From: CAYYIS01 sp964470965
GTDB lineage: Bacteria; JAAXHH01; JABIQT01
Assembly (NCBI GenBank): GCA_964470965.1
Contig: CAYYIS010000032.1
Location: 1 to 61,101 of the forward strand
Direction of reading: 5' to 3'
DNA: 61,101 bases
Shown: positions 1 through 8,528 of the stretch, piece by piece
Numbering within the stretch: position 1 is the first letter of the stretch
Layout: each line of letters opens with the position of its first letter
Notes under the pieces: model-generated
The model's database searches: none
Told to the model about the DNA's origin: nothing
The model's input: the letters and a program-made list of their open reading frames with translations, nothing else
Translations under genes and position numbers: made by a program

Positions 1-49
1 CCACACACGAATTAGTCGTGCCTAAATCTATACCGATGATCTTACCCAT
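1..49 (-). CDS. dnaK: DnaK (Hsp70 chaperone), N-terminal fragment
   Basis: Only the first 16 codons lie in the window. Read on the minus strand they give MGKIIGIDLGTTNSCV, the phosphate-1 loop that opens the nucleotide-binding domain of DnaK. The ATG is at 49-47 and a GGAGG ribosome site lies about 12 bases upstream. DnaK is the cytosolic ATP-driven Hsp70 that works with GrpE and DnaJ. The gene follows grpE by about 60 bases on the same strand, so hrcA-grpE-dnaK is the likely order of one heat-shock operon. The rest of the gene is outside the window; identity rests on a very conserved motif plus context. Confidence 0.93.
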   Translation of the reverse strand, partial: MGKIIGIDLGTTNSCV

Positions 50-110
50 GGTCTTTTTCTTCCTCCAGGTTTTTCATTCGAAGTACATCGCCATATGTAC
101 TGTTGATTGG

Positions 111-752
111 TCAGGCCGGTGGACGTGAGACAATGACTTTTGCCGGCCGCAAAATCCTCTCGTTTAGCATATATCCTTTTTCTACTTCCTCCAAGATCGT
201 TTCCGCAGGCTTGTCGTCTCTTTCAATCGCCATAACTGCTTCGTGTATGGTCGGGTCAAATGGCTGATCTACGGCATCTACAACCTCAAGCCCTTCTTTT
301 TTCAGCGTGTCCCGTAGCTGCTGATGGATTATCCCGATGCCTTCGGCAAAGGATTTAGTCTCATCCGTCGTCTGCGGCGCCTGTAACGCACGCTCGATAT
401 TATCCAGCGTAGGTAAAAGGTTAGAGACCAATGACTCGCTGGCGTTCTTGACCAGAACGCTTATTTCCCGGCTGGTCCGTTTTTTATAGTTGTCGAATTC
501 GGCGGCCAGCCGCATCAGGCGATCCTGATAGGATTGCAGTTCTTCTCTGGCCTCTTCCAATTCGTCCTTTTCCGGCTCTTCTTCGGCCTGGTCTTCAACT
601 TCAGCCTGGTCTTCAACTTCAGCCTGAAACTCAGTCTGGGAATCAGCTTCATCGGACGTTTCCTGCCCGCCCACAACCGAAGATTCAGTCTCTTCGGTTT
701 CATTCTCATGATCTGCGGCTGGATCGATGTCCGCCGCCTGATCTTTATCCAT
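111..752 (-). CDS. grpE: GrpE, nucleotide exchange factor of DnaK
   Basis: GrpE (213 aa) releases ADP from DnaK in the cytosol. The first 65 residues are very acidic and low in complexity, rich in Glu, Asp and Gln, and include a tandem hexapeptide AEVEDQ. A long coiled coil follows (about 65-130, with LMRLAAEFDNYKKRT), then the C-terminal beta domain (about 145-213) with the family signature PFDPTIHEAVM and the closing NERILRPAKVIVS. The ATG at 752 has GGAGG 11 bases upstream. It lies between hrcA and dnaK, all on the minus strand. The acidic extension is longer than in E. coli GrpE (197 aa), but the core is complete. Confidence 0.96.
   Translation of the reverse strand: MDKDQAADIDPAADHENETEETESSVVGGQETSDEADSQTEFQAEVEDQAEVEDQAEEEPEKDELEEAREELQSYQDRLMRLAAEFDNYKKRTSREISVLVKNASESLVSNLLPTLDNIERALQAPQTTDETKSFAEGIGIIHQQLRDTLKKEGLEVVDAVDQPFDPTIHEAVMAIERDDKPAETILEEVEKGYMLNERILRPAKVIVSRPPA
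586..626 (-). repeat. 18-bp tandem repeat inside grpE
   Basis: An 18-bp unit at 586-603 is repeated exactly at 604-621, and its first five bases recur at 622-626. In frame it encodes the acidic hexapeptide AEVEDQ in the disordered GrpE N-terminus. The exact identity at DNA level points to recent slippage. The number of copies probably varies among relatives (inference). Confidence 0.8.
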
Positions 753-1022
753 ACGGTTCCCAACCTCCAGTCGTACGATACCGGCGCGTAGTCAGCCGGT
801 TTTTCCGATTGATTTCACAACAAAGCGCCCAACCGGATCCCCGTGAATATTCGATTACGGGACGGGGTATAGGCGCTCGTTTAACAAGCACATATACGCA
901 TTGGGCAAAACGCATCAGACCGGTGTGCGCTCTGCCCGGAACGAATAAAGCGGGCGTGTTCTGCCGCGTCCGCTTCGTCTTGCGCACATATCGATTGTCA
1001 GACACGGAACAGCGCATAAATT
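753..1022. other. Gap between hrcA and grpE, no gene seen
   Basis: These 270 bases lie between the hrcA stop and the grpE start. The open frames crossing them on either strand have no recognisable domain, no good ribosome site and unconvincing composition. I see no CIRCE element (TTAGCACTC-N9-GAGTGCTAA) and no convincing promoter or terminator. It may be an mRNA spacer within the operon. Confidence 0.5.
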
Positions 1023-2078
1023 TCATGACAACAGCGTACTGATGCGGTGCGCGGTATAGCCTACGATACCCATAAGTCGGGAATATGGCATCCGTGTTGG
1101 ACCGATCACTCCGATGACTCCGGTTATATCACCGAGGGTGTAGGTGGATGTCACCACACTGCATACATGCATTTCATTGTGGAAATGCTCATGGCCGATG
1201 GTGACCGCCACGTTGTTCTGATGATCCCGCTTGTGCAGCCATTCGGCCACTGTCTGCCGGTGTTCTACGAAATCAAGCAGGCGAGACAATTTCAAGTGGT
1301 CCGTAAATTCGGGTTGTGACACGATATGTGTGGCACCGCCCATATGGACCTGCTCACTTTCCTGAAAATCACAAAGGTAATCGCTGTACTGAATAAAGAG
1401 CTGAACCACGTTTCGGTCTGCCCGGGGCATATCTTTTAGCCGCTCATCCGCTTGCTTCTTGATGTCAAGCAGGGAACATCCGGTCAGGCGTTCGTTCAAA
1501 ATACGACATGTCTCTTCTAGAACGTTGGAAGGGATATCGGAATCCAGCTCCGCTACAATATTTCGGACCAGGCCGGAGGTGAGCATCAGAACCAGCAGCA
1601 CTTTCCGGGGTGCCACTGGCACCAGCTCCAGCCTCTGAAAATCACCTTCGTAAAGACGGGGCGTCAGTGCGACCCCCAATTCTTTACAAACCATGCCTAG
1701 CACATGCGATGTATGAGCGAGAATTTCCTGGATACTTTTCCATTCGCACTGCATTTTCTGATCGATATATTTTCTATCAGCCGGAGCGGGCGGTTTCGAT
1801 TCTATAAGCCGGTCCACATAAAACCGATAGCCTTTATCGGTAGGCACACCACCGGCAGAAGAATGAGGCCGTGAGATGTAGCCGGCTTCTTCCAGCTCGA
1901 CCATGGTGTTCCGTATGGTCGCCGGACTGACCCTCATGGCGGTGTGGCCGGCGATCGATTTCGAACCGACCGGCGATGCCGTCGAAACATGGTTGTCGAC
2001 CAGACAACGTAAAATGTGTCTGTTTCGCTCTGTTTGGAGCGCTGATTCCACGTGTTCCCGCCCCCGAAATCCAATCAC
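1023..2078 (-). CDS. hrcA: HrcA, heat-inducible transcription repressor
   Basis: HrcA represses chaperone operons by binding CIRCE operators and is kept active by GroEL. The protein (351 aa) has the expected N-terminal winged helix (about 10-80, with TASPVGSKSIAG and SPATIRNTMVELEEAGYI), then the GAF-like dimerisation region and a C-terminal domain with GDITGVIGVIGPTRMPY. Length matches the family (about 340-350). The start is GTG at 2078-2076, preceded by AAGGTGA. It is the promoter-proximal gene of hrcA-grpE-dnaK. No CIRCE palindrome is visible in front of it or before grpE, so the operator must be divergent, elsewhere or absent. Confidence 0.95.
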   Translation of the reverse strand: MIGFRGREHVESALQTERNRHILRCLVDNHVSTASPVGSKSIAGHTAMRVSPATIRNTMVELEEAGYISRPHSSAGGVPTDKGYRFYVDRLIESKPPAPADRKYIDQKMQCEWKSIQEILAHTSHVLGMVCKELGVALTPRLYEGDFQRLELVPVAPRKVLLVLMLTSGLVRNIVAELDSDIPSNVLEETCRILNERLTGCSLLDIKKQADERLKDMPRADRNVVQLFIQYSDYLCDFQESEQVHMGGATHIVSQPEFTDHLKLSRLLDFVEHRQTVAEWLHKRDHQNNVAVTIGHEHFHNEMHVCSVVTSTYTLGDITGVIGVIGPTRMPYSRLMGIVGYTAHRISTLLS

Positions 2079-2138
2079 AAATTCACCTTATTTATCAACC
2101 CGAATCACTATAAATTTCAACATCAAAAATATCCTTAT

Positions 2139-2167
2139 AAAATAATAGAGTTATATGTCTCTGTCAA
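2139..2167 (-). promoter_or_regulatory. Sigma-70-like promoter of hrcA operon
   Basis: On the minus strand, TTGACA (2167-2162) is followed after 17 bases by TATTTT (2144-2139). This puts the start of transcription near 2132, about 55 bases before the hrcA GTG. The -35 is a perfect match and the -10 matches 4 of 6. An alternative Bacteroidetes-like TATTTTTG lies at 2131-2124 but lacks a matching upstream TTG. Confidence 0.6.
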
Positions 2168-2280
2168 GCGAAAAACCATATGGATATCCCTGTATTTCAG
2201 GTATAGCGAGAAGGGTAATCAGTCTTCTACTCAAGGGGTTTATTGTCCGTATCAACATAAATAAACGATTTACTTTTGGC

Positions 2281-2309
2281 TTGACTATTCAAATTAGGAG
2301 GGCTATATT
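2281..2309 (+). promoter_or_regulatory. Sigma-70-like promoter for inositol-lipid genes
   Basis: TTGACT at 2281-2286, a 17-base spacer and TATATT at 2304-2309 match consensus in 5 of 6 positions each. It predicts a transcript start near 2316 and a leader of about 150 bases before the phosphatidyltransferase at 2466. The 387-base gap 2079-2465 holds this promoter and the divergent hrcA promoter; I see no gene in it. Confidence 0.65.
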
Positions 2310-2465
2310 CGGCGTATCATTCCTAACTACGATATACCGCTCTTATCGCCGGTCGGTTTTGCAAGTGATAACAGACGATGGTCCTGGTTAGTGTGTTGGC
2401 GATTCCACATCACAGAGATATGGCAACATCGGGTAGATAAGCTGTCTGTGCCTACGGAGCGATCC

Positions 2466-3068
2466 ATGCTCGGATCAAAAGTAAAAGCTTGGTATGTCAA
2501 CTTGTTGGAGCCGATAACACGAACGACCCTTTCATTCGGTATACACCCGAATGTACTGACATTGTTAGGGTTCGGAATTACCGCTCTGTCCGGCCTGTTA
2601 TTTGCCATCGGGTCGTTCCGATGGGCTGGCATCGTTCTGTTTGTTGGCGGAAGTTGCGATGTGCTGGATGGGCATCTGGCCAGGATTACGGATCAGAAGA
2701 GTATCTTTGGTGCTCTTCTGGACTCTACTTTGGATCGGTATGCTGAAATTGTAGTATTTATAGGAATTATCACGTACTATCTATACAGTGCACCTGCCAA
2801 TCCTCTCAATGAGATCTGGATCATTATGGCCATCACAGGATTAACCGGCTCTTTGATGGTCAGTTATGTTAGAGCACGTGCTGAGGGATTGGGACAGGAT
2901 TGCAAAGTCGGGCTGATGCAGCGTCCAGAACGGGTTATTTGCCTGGGAGTAGGCGCGCTGTTCGGAGAGCTGTTTCTGCCTGTCGTACTGGTTTTGATAG
3001 CGGTTGTGTCCAACCTGACCGCTATCTCACGTTTATACCACATCTGGAAGCAGGCGGACGGCGCCTGA
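2466..3068 (+). CDS. CDP-alcohol phosphatidyltransferase, probable PI-phosphate synthase
   Basis: A membrane enzyme of the CDP-alcohol phosphotransferase family (200 aa from this start). The full signature DGx2ARx8Gx3Dx3D is present around residues 68-90 (DVLDGHLAR, then GALLDSTLD), so metal and CDP-lipid binding should be intact. About five hydrophobic helices surround it. I chose ATG 2466 because GGAG lies six bases before it; the frame stays open upstream to 2391 without a ribosome site. The next gene, 28 bases on, makes inositol-1-phosphate, so the likely reaction is CDP-diacylglycerol + inositol-phosphate to phosphatidylinositol-phosphate, as in mycobacteria and in the Bacteroides inositol-lipid cluster. 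Sequence alone does not exclude a PgsA (glycerol-phosphate) role. Confidence 0.85.
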   Translation: MLGSKVKAWYVNLLEPITRTTLSFGIHPNVLTLLGFGITALSGLLFAIGSFRWAGIVLFVGGSCDVLDGHLARITDQKSIFGALLDSTLDRYAEIVVFIGIITYYLYSAPANPLNEIWIIMAITGLTGSLMVSYVRARAEGLGQDCKVGLMQRPERVICLGVGALFGELFLPVVLVLIAVVSNLTAISRLYHIWKQADGA

Positions 3069-3096
3069 TTGCAAAGGAATAAGGAGTAAAAAACGA

Positions 3097-4230
3097 ATGG
3101 GTAACCCGGTACGTGTCGCGTTGATCGGCGCTGGGAATTGCGCCTCATCCCTTGTGCAGGGAGTACATTACTACAGAAATGCGGATGAAGAGGAATTCAT
3201 CCCCGGTTTGATGCACACTAATCTGGGCGGTTATCATATAGGTGATGTGGAGTTTACCGCCGCTTTCGATATCGATTCCCGAAAGGTCGGAAAAAGCCTT
3301 AATGAAGCCATCTTCATGGAACCCAATAATACCGTTCGGTTCGCCGAAGACCTGCCTTCCAACGGTGCGAAAGTATACCGTGGAATGACACACGACGGTT
3401 TGGGTAAATATCTCTCCGAAGTCATCACCAAAGCACCCGGGTCGACCGATGATGTCGTGGACATTCTAAAGGATACGGGCACGGATGTAGTGATCAACTA
3501 CCTGCCGGTAGGAAGCGAAGAGGCGACCAAATGGTACGTGGAGCAGATCCTTGAAGCCGGCTGTGCTCTGGTGAACTGTATTCCAGTTTTTATCGCACGT
3601 GAAGAATATTGGCAGCGCCAGTTTGAAAAACGCGGTCTGCCAATCGTCGGAGACGATATTAAGTCCCAGGTCGGCGCAACCATCATCCACCGCATGATGA
3701 CCACTCTGTTTCGGGAACGCGGCGTGAAACTCATGCGGACCTACCAGCTCAACGTAGGCGGCAATATGGATTTCTATAACATGCTGGAACGCTCCCGCTT
3801 GGAATCGAAAAAAATCTCCAAGACCAATGCTGTTACCTCCATGCTCGATTACGACATCGGATCGGAAAATGTGCATATTGGGCCCAGCGACTATGTGGAA
3901 TGGTTGAATGATCGCAAATGGGCATACATCCGCCTGGAAGGCGTCACGTTCGGAGATGTGCCTCTTAATGCTGAGCTGAAACTCGAAGTGGTCGATTCAC
4001 CGAATTCAGCCGGCGTGGTGATTGATGCATTGCGATGCTGCAAACTGGCGATGGATAACGGGATAAGCGGGACGTTGACCGGCCCGTCGTCCTATTTTAT
4101 GAAATCGCCGCCTATCCAGTACATAGATGTCGAAGCAAGGCAGAGGACGGAAGACTTCATCGAAGAATACGGATCCGGATCTCCGTTAATGAAAAAAGAT
4201 ACGGCGGAAGACGCAGCCGGAGCAAGTTGA
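3097..4230 (+). CDS. ino1: myo-Inositol-1-phosphate synthase
   Basis: Converts glucose-6-phosphate to L-myo-inositol-1-phosphate using NAD in the cytosol. The 377-residue length fits the short bacterial/archaeal class (mycobacterial Ino1 is about 367) rather than the 500-residue eukaryotic form. Visible signatures are the N-terminal Rossmann loop GAGNCASSLVQG (about 9-20), NYLPVGSEEATKWY (about 132-145), the family hallmark GDDIKSQVGATIIHR (about 187-201) and NVGGNMDFYNMLE (about 219-231), which carry NAD and active-site residues. AAGGAG precedes the ATG. It is the second gene after the 2281 promoter and probably supplies the head group for the lipid synthase upstream. Confidence 0.94.
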   Translation: MGNPVRVALIGAGNCASSLVQGVHYYRNADEEEFIPGLMHTNLGGYHIGDVEFTAAFDIDSRKVGKSLNEAIFMEPNNTVRFAEDLPSNGAKVYRGMTHDGLGKYLSEVITKAPGSTDDVVDILKDTGTDVVINYLPVGSEEATKWYVEQILEAGCALVNCIPVFIAREEYWQRQFEKRGLPIVGDDIKSQVGATIIHRMMTTLFRERGVKLMRTYQLNVGGNMDFYNMLERSRLESKKISKTNAVTSMLDYDIGSENVHIGPSDYVEWLNDRKWAYIRLEGVTFGDVPLNAELKLEVVDSPNSAGVVIDALRCCKLAMDNGISGTLTGPSSYFMKSPPIQYIDVEARQRTEDFIEEYGSGSPLMKKDTAEDAAGAS

Positions 4231-4254
4231 TGGGCTGATACCGGGAGATCGGCA

Positions 4255-5946
4255 ATGTTTATACGAAATCGTAGTATCGCAGTCATCGTTGTTTCCGTAT
4301 TCGGACTGATGGCGATCGGGTGGATCGTAGGGTCCGATCGCGTTCAGGCGGTAGGTGGCGACTACCCGGAGCACATACGTCTGCTTCAGCAGATCACATC
4401 TCAGATTCAGGAAAGATATGTGGATGAGATCGACTCCAAAGAAGCGGTAGATGCCGCGATTCGAGGCATGCTCGACGCGCTGGATCCCTACACGGAATTT
4501 CTGGAAAAGAAACAGAACGATGAAATGAAGATGATGCAGATCCAAGGCAAGTACGGCGGCCTTGGTATCAAGATACAAAAGCAGGATGACGCCCTGGTGG
4601 TCGTTAGCCTGTTCGACGATACTCCGGCCTACAACGTGGGTATACAGACCGGCGACAGAATTGTGAAGATTGAGCAAGAGTCGACGGCGGAACTTGATGT
4701 AGGAGACGCCGCGGATCTACTGCGGGGTGAGCCCGGAACATCGGTGACCATATCGGTCGACCGCGAAGACGCTGTAGAGGAAATCCGGTATATCATCACC
4801 CGTGCAATCATCACGATTCCGGTGGTGCCGTATGCGGGTGTAATCCAAGACAACGTCGGTTACATCAAGCTCAATCACTTTACCAAAGACGCCGGCATCG
4901 ATGTGGAACGGGCCCTGAAACAGTTGAATGCCCTTGGCGTCAAAGGCGTTGTTTTGGATCTGCGACGGAATCCGGGGGGTTTGCTCGAGGAGGCGGTATC
5001 GGTTGCCAGTAAATTTTTGGATGAAGGCTCCCTTATTGTATACACCCAGGGAAGGGAAGGGCGTCAAAACAAAAAATATTCGGCGGAGAGCGATTTCGTA
5101 GTGCGGGACCTTCCGCTTGTCGTGCTGGTGGATGAGTACAGCGCAAGCGCATCTGAAATCGTTGCTGGAGCGATACAGGACTGGGATCGCGGCGTAATCG
5201 TCGGCACCACGACGTTCGGTAAAGCACTGGTGCAGCAGATCTTCCCAATGACCAACGGCACGGCACTAAAGATTACCACCGCACGTTATTACACCCCAAG
5301 CGGACGTCTGATTCAAAAGATAGACCATAAGAATCGGAAAGAGAAAATAGAAGAACAGGGTGAAAAGGAAAAATACTACACCAACGCCGGTCGGGTCGTT
5401 TACGGCGGTGGCGGGATTTCTCCTGATTTCTCAACGAGCCTGCCTGTATTTCCCCGTCTGGTGGGTAAGCTTTATGAGCAGGGAATGTTCGTAAAATTTG
5501 CTACCCACTATACGTCCAACGCACCGGAGATGGATCAGGATAATTTTGAGGTAACCGATGCTATGATACAGGAGTTCAGGGAATTCCTGAAAAGCAAGGA
5601 ATTCACGTATACTTCCGATTCGGAACTGGAGCTGGACAAGTTGGAAGAGATCGCACGCAGGCGCCAGTTCAAGCAGAATATCTTTACATCCATCGAAACG
5701 CTGCGTAGCCAGATTCAGGCTCAGCATGATGTGGACTTTACAGCCGGTATTGACCAGATTCAGGCCCAGATCGGTACAGAGGTCGGTGCAAAGCTCTGGG
5801 GCGGCGAAGGCCGGTATTCCTACGCGGTACAGCACGATCCGGATGTACTGGCGGCTGTGGAAATTCTGCAGGATCAGGAATCATACCGTCAACAGCTCAG
5901 TGCACAGACTTTAGGGATGAACCAGAGTCTATCGCCCATCCAGTAG
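4255..5946 (+). CDS. C-terminal processing protease, S41 family
   Basis: A periplasmic serine protease (563 aa) of the CtpA/Prc family, which trims C-termini of envelope proteins. An N-terminal hydrophobic segment (about 7-26) acts as signal or anchor. A PDZ domain follows (about 95-165, with GKYGGLGIKI), then the catalytic domain with LRRNPGGLL and SASASEIVAGAIQD. By the 25-residue spacing known from Prc, the Ser/Lys dyad should be S298 and K323 (FGKALVQ). A tail of about 170 residues extends past the protease core. It starts 24 bases after ino1 and is probably cotranscribed, though a functional link to inositol lipids is not evident. Confidence 0.93.
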   Translation: MFIRNRSIAVIVVSVFGLMAIGWIVGSDRVQAVGGDYPEHIRLLQQITSQIQERYVDEIDSKEAVDAAIRGMLDALDPYTEFLEKKQNDEMKMMQIQGKYGGLGIKIQKQDDALVVVSLFDDTPAYNVGIQTGDRIVKIEQESTAELDVGDAADLLRGEPGTSVTISVDREDAVEEIRYIITRAIITIPVVPYAGVIQDNVGYIKLNHFTKDAGIDVERALKQLNALGVKGVVLDLRRNPGGLLEEAVSVASKFLDEGSLIVYTQGREGRQNKKYSAESDFVVRDLPLVVLVDEYSASASEIVAGAIQDWDRGVIVGTTTFGKALVQQIFPMTNGTALKITTARYYTPSGRLIQKIDHKNRKEKIEEQGEKEKYYTNAGRVVYGGGGISPDFSTSLPVFPRLVGKLYEQGMFVKFATHYTSNAPEMDQDNFEVTDAMIQEFREFLKSKEFTYTSDSELELDKLEEIARRRQFKQNIFTSIETLRSQIQAQHDVDFTAGIDQIQAQIGTEVGAKLWGGEGRYSYAVQHDPDVLAAVEILQDQESYRQQLSAQTLGMNQSLSPIQ

Positions 5947-5982
5947 GTTTCGGCCTGATGCGTCGATAGAAGGTGAGCCTGG

Positions 5983-6064
5983 GCGAGGGTGGCGGAACTG
6001 GTAGACGCGCTGGATTTAGGATCCAGTGGGGCAACCCATGGGGGTTCGACTCCCCCCTCTCGCA
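5983..6064 (+). tRNA. tRNA-Leu (anticodon UAG)
   Basis: A complete class II tRNA. The seven-base acceptor stem pairs GCGAGGG (5983-5989) with CTCTCGC (6057-6063). The anticodon stem CTGGA/TCCAG encloses the loop TTTAGGA, giving TAG. A variable arm and a T arm (GGGGG-TTCGACT-CCCCC) follow. Discriminator A is at 6064 and CCA is not encoded. It decodes CUN leucine codons. It sits 36 bases after the S41 protease gene and is followed by a terminator. Confidence 0.97.
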
Positions 6065-6086
6065 CTCGAAAAAACATATCAAAATT

Positions 6087-6122
6087 AGGCTTACCGTCGG
6101 TTGTCCGGCTGTAGGCCTTTTT
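6087..6122 (+). terminator. Intrinsic terminator after tRNA-Leu
   Basis: The arms AGGCTTAC (6087-6094) and GTAGGCCT (6111-6118) pair over eight bases with one wobble, and the T run TTTTT (6118-6122) follows. The position, 23 bases past the tRNA, fits release of the protease-tRNA transcript. Confidence 0.75.
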
Positions 6123-6587
6123 AATTTGGAGTACCTGAGCATGAGAACATTTTGTTATGCCACTGTTCTGGTGATTGGTATGTTTGGCGTACCAGGGAAA
6201 GATGCGCGTTGTCGCCAAAGCTAGGACGTCCTTTGCAAGCGAAAACCTTGCAGTCATTAAAATAATTGACCGGTCCGACCGATTCATGGACGGCTTGTTG
6301 CACACTGTCGAGTACCATAGGGCCAAATTCCCAGCGCGATTCGGCTGGTTTAGCAGGCGATGCAGGCTTCCGAAGGCCACATGATTTATGCTTGACAATC
6401 AACCGGTCCCGCCATAGATTGACGGGATCGGTGCCCGTATGGTTCTGCACATTTTCCGCTCGGCCAATACTCTCCAGTCCTCTGCTCCTTAATTATGGTG
6501 GCCTGAATGGTTAAGATATTTTAAGTGCTGGTGTTAGGGTTTGGATAGCCCTGCGAACAGAATCGAAATGGTGAGGAGAAAACAAGT
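6123..6587. other. Gap before tig; no convincing gene
   Basis: This is a 465-base stretch. A 27-codon frame starting ATG 6140 (MRTFCYATVLVIGMFG...) has a signal-peptide look and a distant GGAG, but it stops early and nothing recognisable continues in other frames. A degraded gene is possible but unsupported. The only clear element is the tig promoter at 6392-6420. Confidence 0.45.
6392..6420 (+). promoter_or_regulatory. Sigma-70-like promoter of tig-clpP-clpX
   Basis: TTGACA (6392-6397), a 17-base spacer and TAGATT (6415-6420) form a promoter with a perfect -35 and a 4/6 -10. The transcript would start near 6427, about 160 bases before the TTG start of tig. Confidence 0.55.
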
Positions 6588-7829
6588 TTGAAATTAAACA
6601 TTACCGAACCTACGTCTTGGAAACGCGTTTTAGAGATAGAGGTGCCGTCAGCACAGGTACAGGGAGAATTCGACTCCGCCTATCGAAAATACAGGAAGCA
6701 GGTCAGACTGCCTGGTTTCCGGAAAGGGAAAGTGCCGCTCGACGTTCTAAAGGCAAATTTCGGAGATCATATCAAGGCCGAAATTTTTGAGGAGATGATT
6801 CCGAAACTCTATGAAGAAGCCTGTGAAGAAGCGGACTTCGAACCGGTCAGTCAGCCGGCAATAGAAGATCTGGAATTCGAGGAGGGCGGTGATCTCCACT
6901 TCAAAGCGGTTGTTGAAATAAAACCCACGATTGATCTGGCGGAGTACAAAGGCATCAGCGTGACCAAGAAACCGGCGGACGTGGGAGAAGTGGACATCGA
7001 ACGGGTCCTGAATTCGATGCGCGATCGACATGCGGATGTGGTGCGCATCGATGGCGCCGCAGAAAAAGGCCATTACCTGATGGCCGATCTCCAGACTCTG
7101 GATTCCAGCGGGATGCCGATCATTGGTGAGAAGCAGGAAAACCAGTTTTTAGAAATCGGAGCCGGCCGAATGGGCCAAGAATTTGACGAACAGCTGATCG
7201 GTATAAAAGCGGGGGAGGATCGCAGGATTTCCTCTACCTACCCAGACGACCACAGTGATGAGGCGCTGGCAGGTCAGCCGGCGCATTTTGAAGTGTCCGT
7301 GCGGGATGTTCTGGACAAGAAACTGCCCGAGTTGGATGATGCGTTTGCCCGGGACGTCGGTTCGGAGGATATAGAGGCGTTGATGTCTTCCATAAAAGAG
7401 GATCTGGAACAGGAGCCAGATCGCGAGGTAAATTCTCAGCTTATCCAGCATCTGGTGGAAAACAATACGTTTGACCTGCCGGAATCCATGATCAAGAGCC
7501 AGGTGGACCGGATGATGGCGGACGCCAGGCGCAGCGCCGGCGATTCCTTCAACGAAGAAGAGATGAAGCAGCTTTATGAACCCATGGCCGTCAATCAGAT
7601 AAAACGGTTCCTCATCCTTGAAGAAATAGCGAAGCGGGAAGATCTGGAGGTGCCGGAAGACGAGATCGATGAGCGGCTGGAGCGTATCGCGTCAGGGGCT
7701 AAAATACCGGTGGATCAGGTCCGACGAATGTTTCGTGAAAACGGACGCGTAGAACAGATAGAATCGGAAATTCGTGAAGAAAAAGTGATAGAGTTCCTAG
7801 TACAGAATGCCGATATTAAAGTGGAGTAG
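6588..7829 (+). CDS. tig: Trigger factor
   Basis: Ribosome-bound chaperone and peptidyl-prolyl isomerase that meets nascent chains at the exit tunnel (413 aa). The N-terminal ribosome-binding domain has the signature GFRKGKVP (about 45-52). The FKBP-type isomerase domain spans about 150-245, and the C-terminal helical cradle runs to the end. The start codon is TTG at 6588, nine bases after GAGGAG; the conserved opening MKLNITEPTSWKR supports it. It heads the gene order tig-clpP-clpX-lon, shared by many bacteria. Confidence 0.96.
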   Translation: MKLNITEPTSWKRVLEIEVPSAQVQGEFDSAYRKYRKQVRLPGFRKGKVPLDVLKANFGDHIKAEIFEEMIPKLYEEACEEADFEPVSQPAIEDLEFEEGGDLHFKAVVEIKPTIDLAEYKGISVTKKPADVGEVDIERVLNSMRDRHADVVRIDGAAEKGHYLMADLQTLDSSGMPIIGEKQENQFLEIGAGRMGQEFDEQLIGIKAGEDRRISSTYPDDHSDEALAGQPAHFEVSVRDVLDKKLPELDDAFARDVGSEDIEALMSSIKEDLEQEPDREVNSQLIQHLVENNTFDLPESMIKSQVDRMMADARRSAGDSFNEEEMKQLYEPMAVNQIKRFLILEEIAKREDLEVPEDEIDERLERIASGAKIPVDQVRRMFRENGRVEQIESEIREEKVIEFLVQNADIKVE

Positions 7830-7841
7830 AAGGAGTACTGC

Positions 7842-8483
7842 ATGTTGATTCCGATGGTCATAGAACAGACGGGGCGGGGCGAACGAGCGTACGATATATA
7901 TTCGCTGCTACTAAAAAATCGTATCATATTTATCGGTACGCCGATAGACGATACAATCGCAAACCTTGTCATCGCACAGTTATTATACCTGCAATATGAA
8001 GACGCAGAGAAAGATATCACGGTGTATATCAACAGTCCTGGTGGGAGCATTACTGCGGGACTTGCTATCTACGACACCATGCAGTACATCAAACCGCCGG
8101 TGGCGACCTATTGCCTCGGCATGGCGGCTAGTATGGGCGCTTTTCTACTGACGGCAGGATCCAAAGACAAGCGTCATGCATTACCCTATGCACGGGTTCT
8201 GATCCACCAGCCATCGATCGGCCATATGGCAGGAACCGCCAAAGATATCGAGATACAGGCCGAAGAAATGCTCCGGATGAAGCGTACCATGAACGAGGTC
8301 ATGGCGTTCCACACAGGTCAGTCGATCGAACGGATTGAGCAGGATACCGACCGGGATTACTGGATGTCGGCCCAGCAGGCTGTGGAGTACGGACTGGTAG
8401 ATCATGTGGTCGATACGAAAACGGCGGTTTCGATTCAGGAATCACTGAACGCTCCGGAAGCGGAATCCGATACAACTGAATAA
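7842..8483 (+). CDS. clpP: ATP-dependent Clp protease proteolytic subunit
   Basis: ClpP is the tetradecameric serine peptidase that degrades substrates fed by ClpX. The 213-residue protein carries the catalytic triad: S97 in GMAASMGAFLL, H122 in HQPSIG and an Asp near 172 in DRDYWMS. The opening MLIPMVIEQTGRGERAYDIYS is typical. AAGGAG precedes the ATG, which lies 12 bases after tig, so the two are cotranscribed. The ATPase partner clpX follows 45 bases downstream. Confidence 0.97.
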   Translation: MLIPMVIEQTGRGERAYDIYSLLLKNRIIFIGTPIDDTIANLVIAQLLYLQYEDAEKDITVYINSPGGSITAGLAIYDTMQYIKPPVATYCLGMAASMGAFLLTAGSKDKRHALPYARVLIHQPSIGHMAGTAKDIEIQAEEMLRMKRTMNEVMAFHTGQSIERIEQDTDRDYWMSAQQAVEYGLVDHVVDTKTAVSIQESLNAPEAESDTTE

Positions 8484-8528
8484 CAGGCCTCCGGTATTAA
8501 TCGGGACGAACGGCCATATGCTGAGAGA

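Noticed and set aside
2391..2465. Upstream extension of the phosphatidyltransferase
   Set aside because: No ribosome site at 2391 and the 25 extra residues do not resemble the family; ATG 2466 has GGAG at good spacing.
6140..6223. Short signal-like frame of 27 codons after the tRNA
   Set aside because: Too short, distant ribosome site and no recognisable continuation in other frames.
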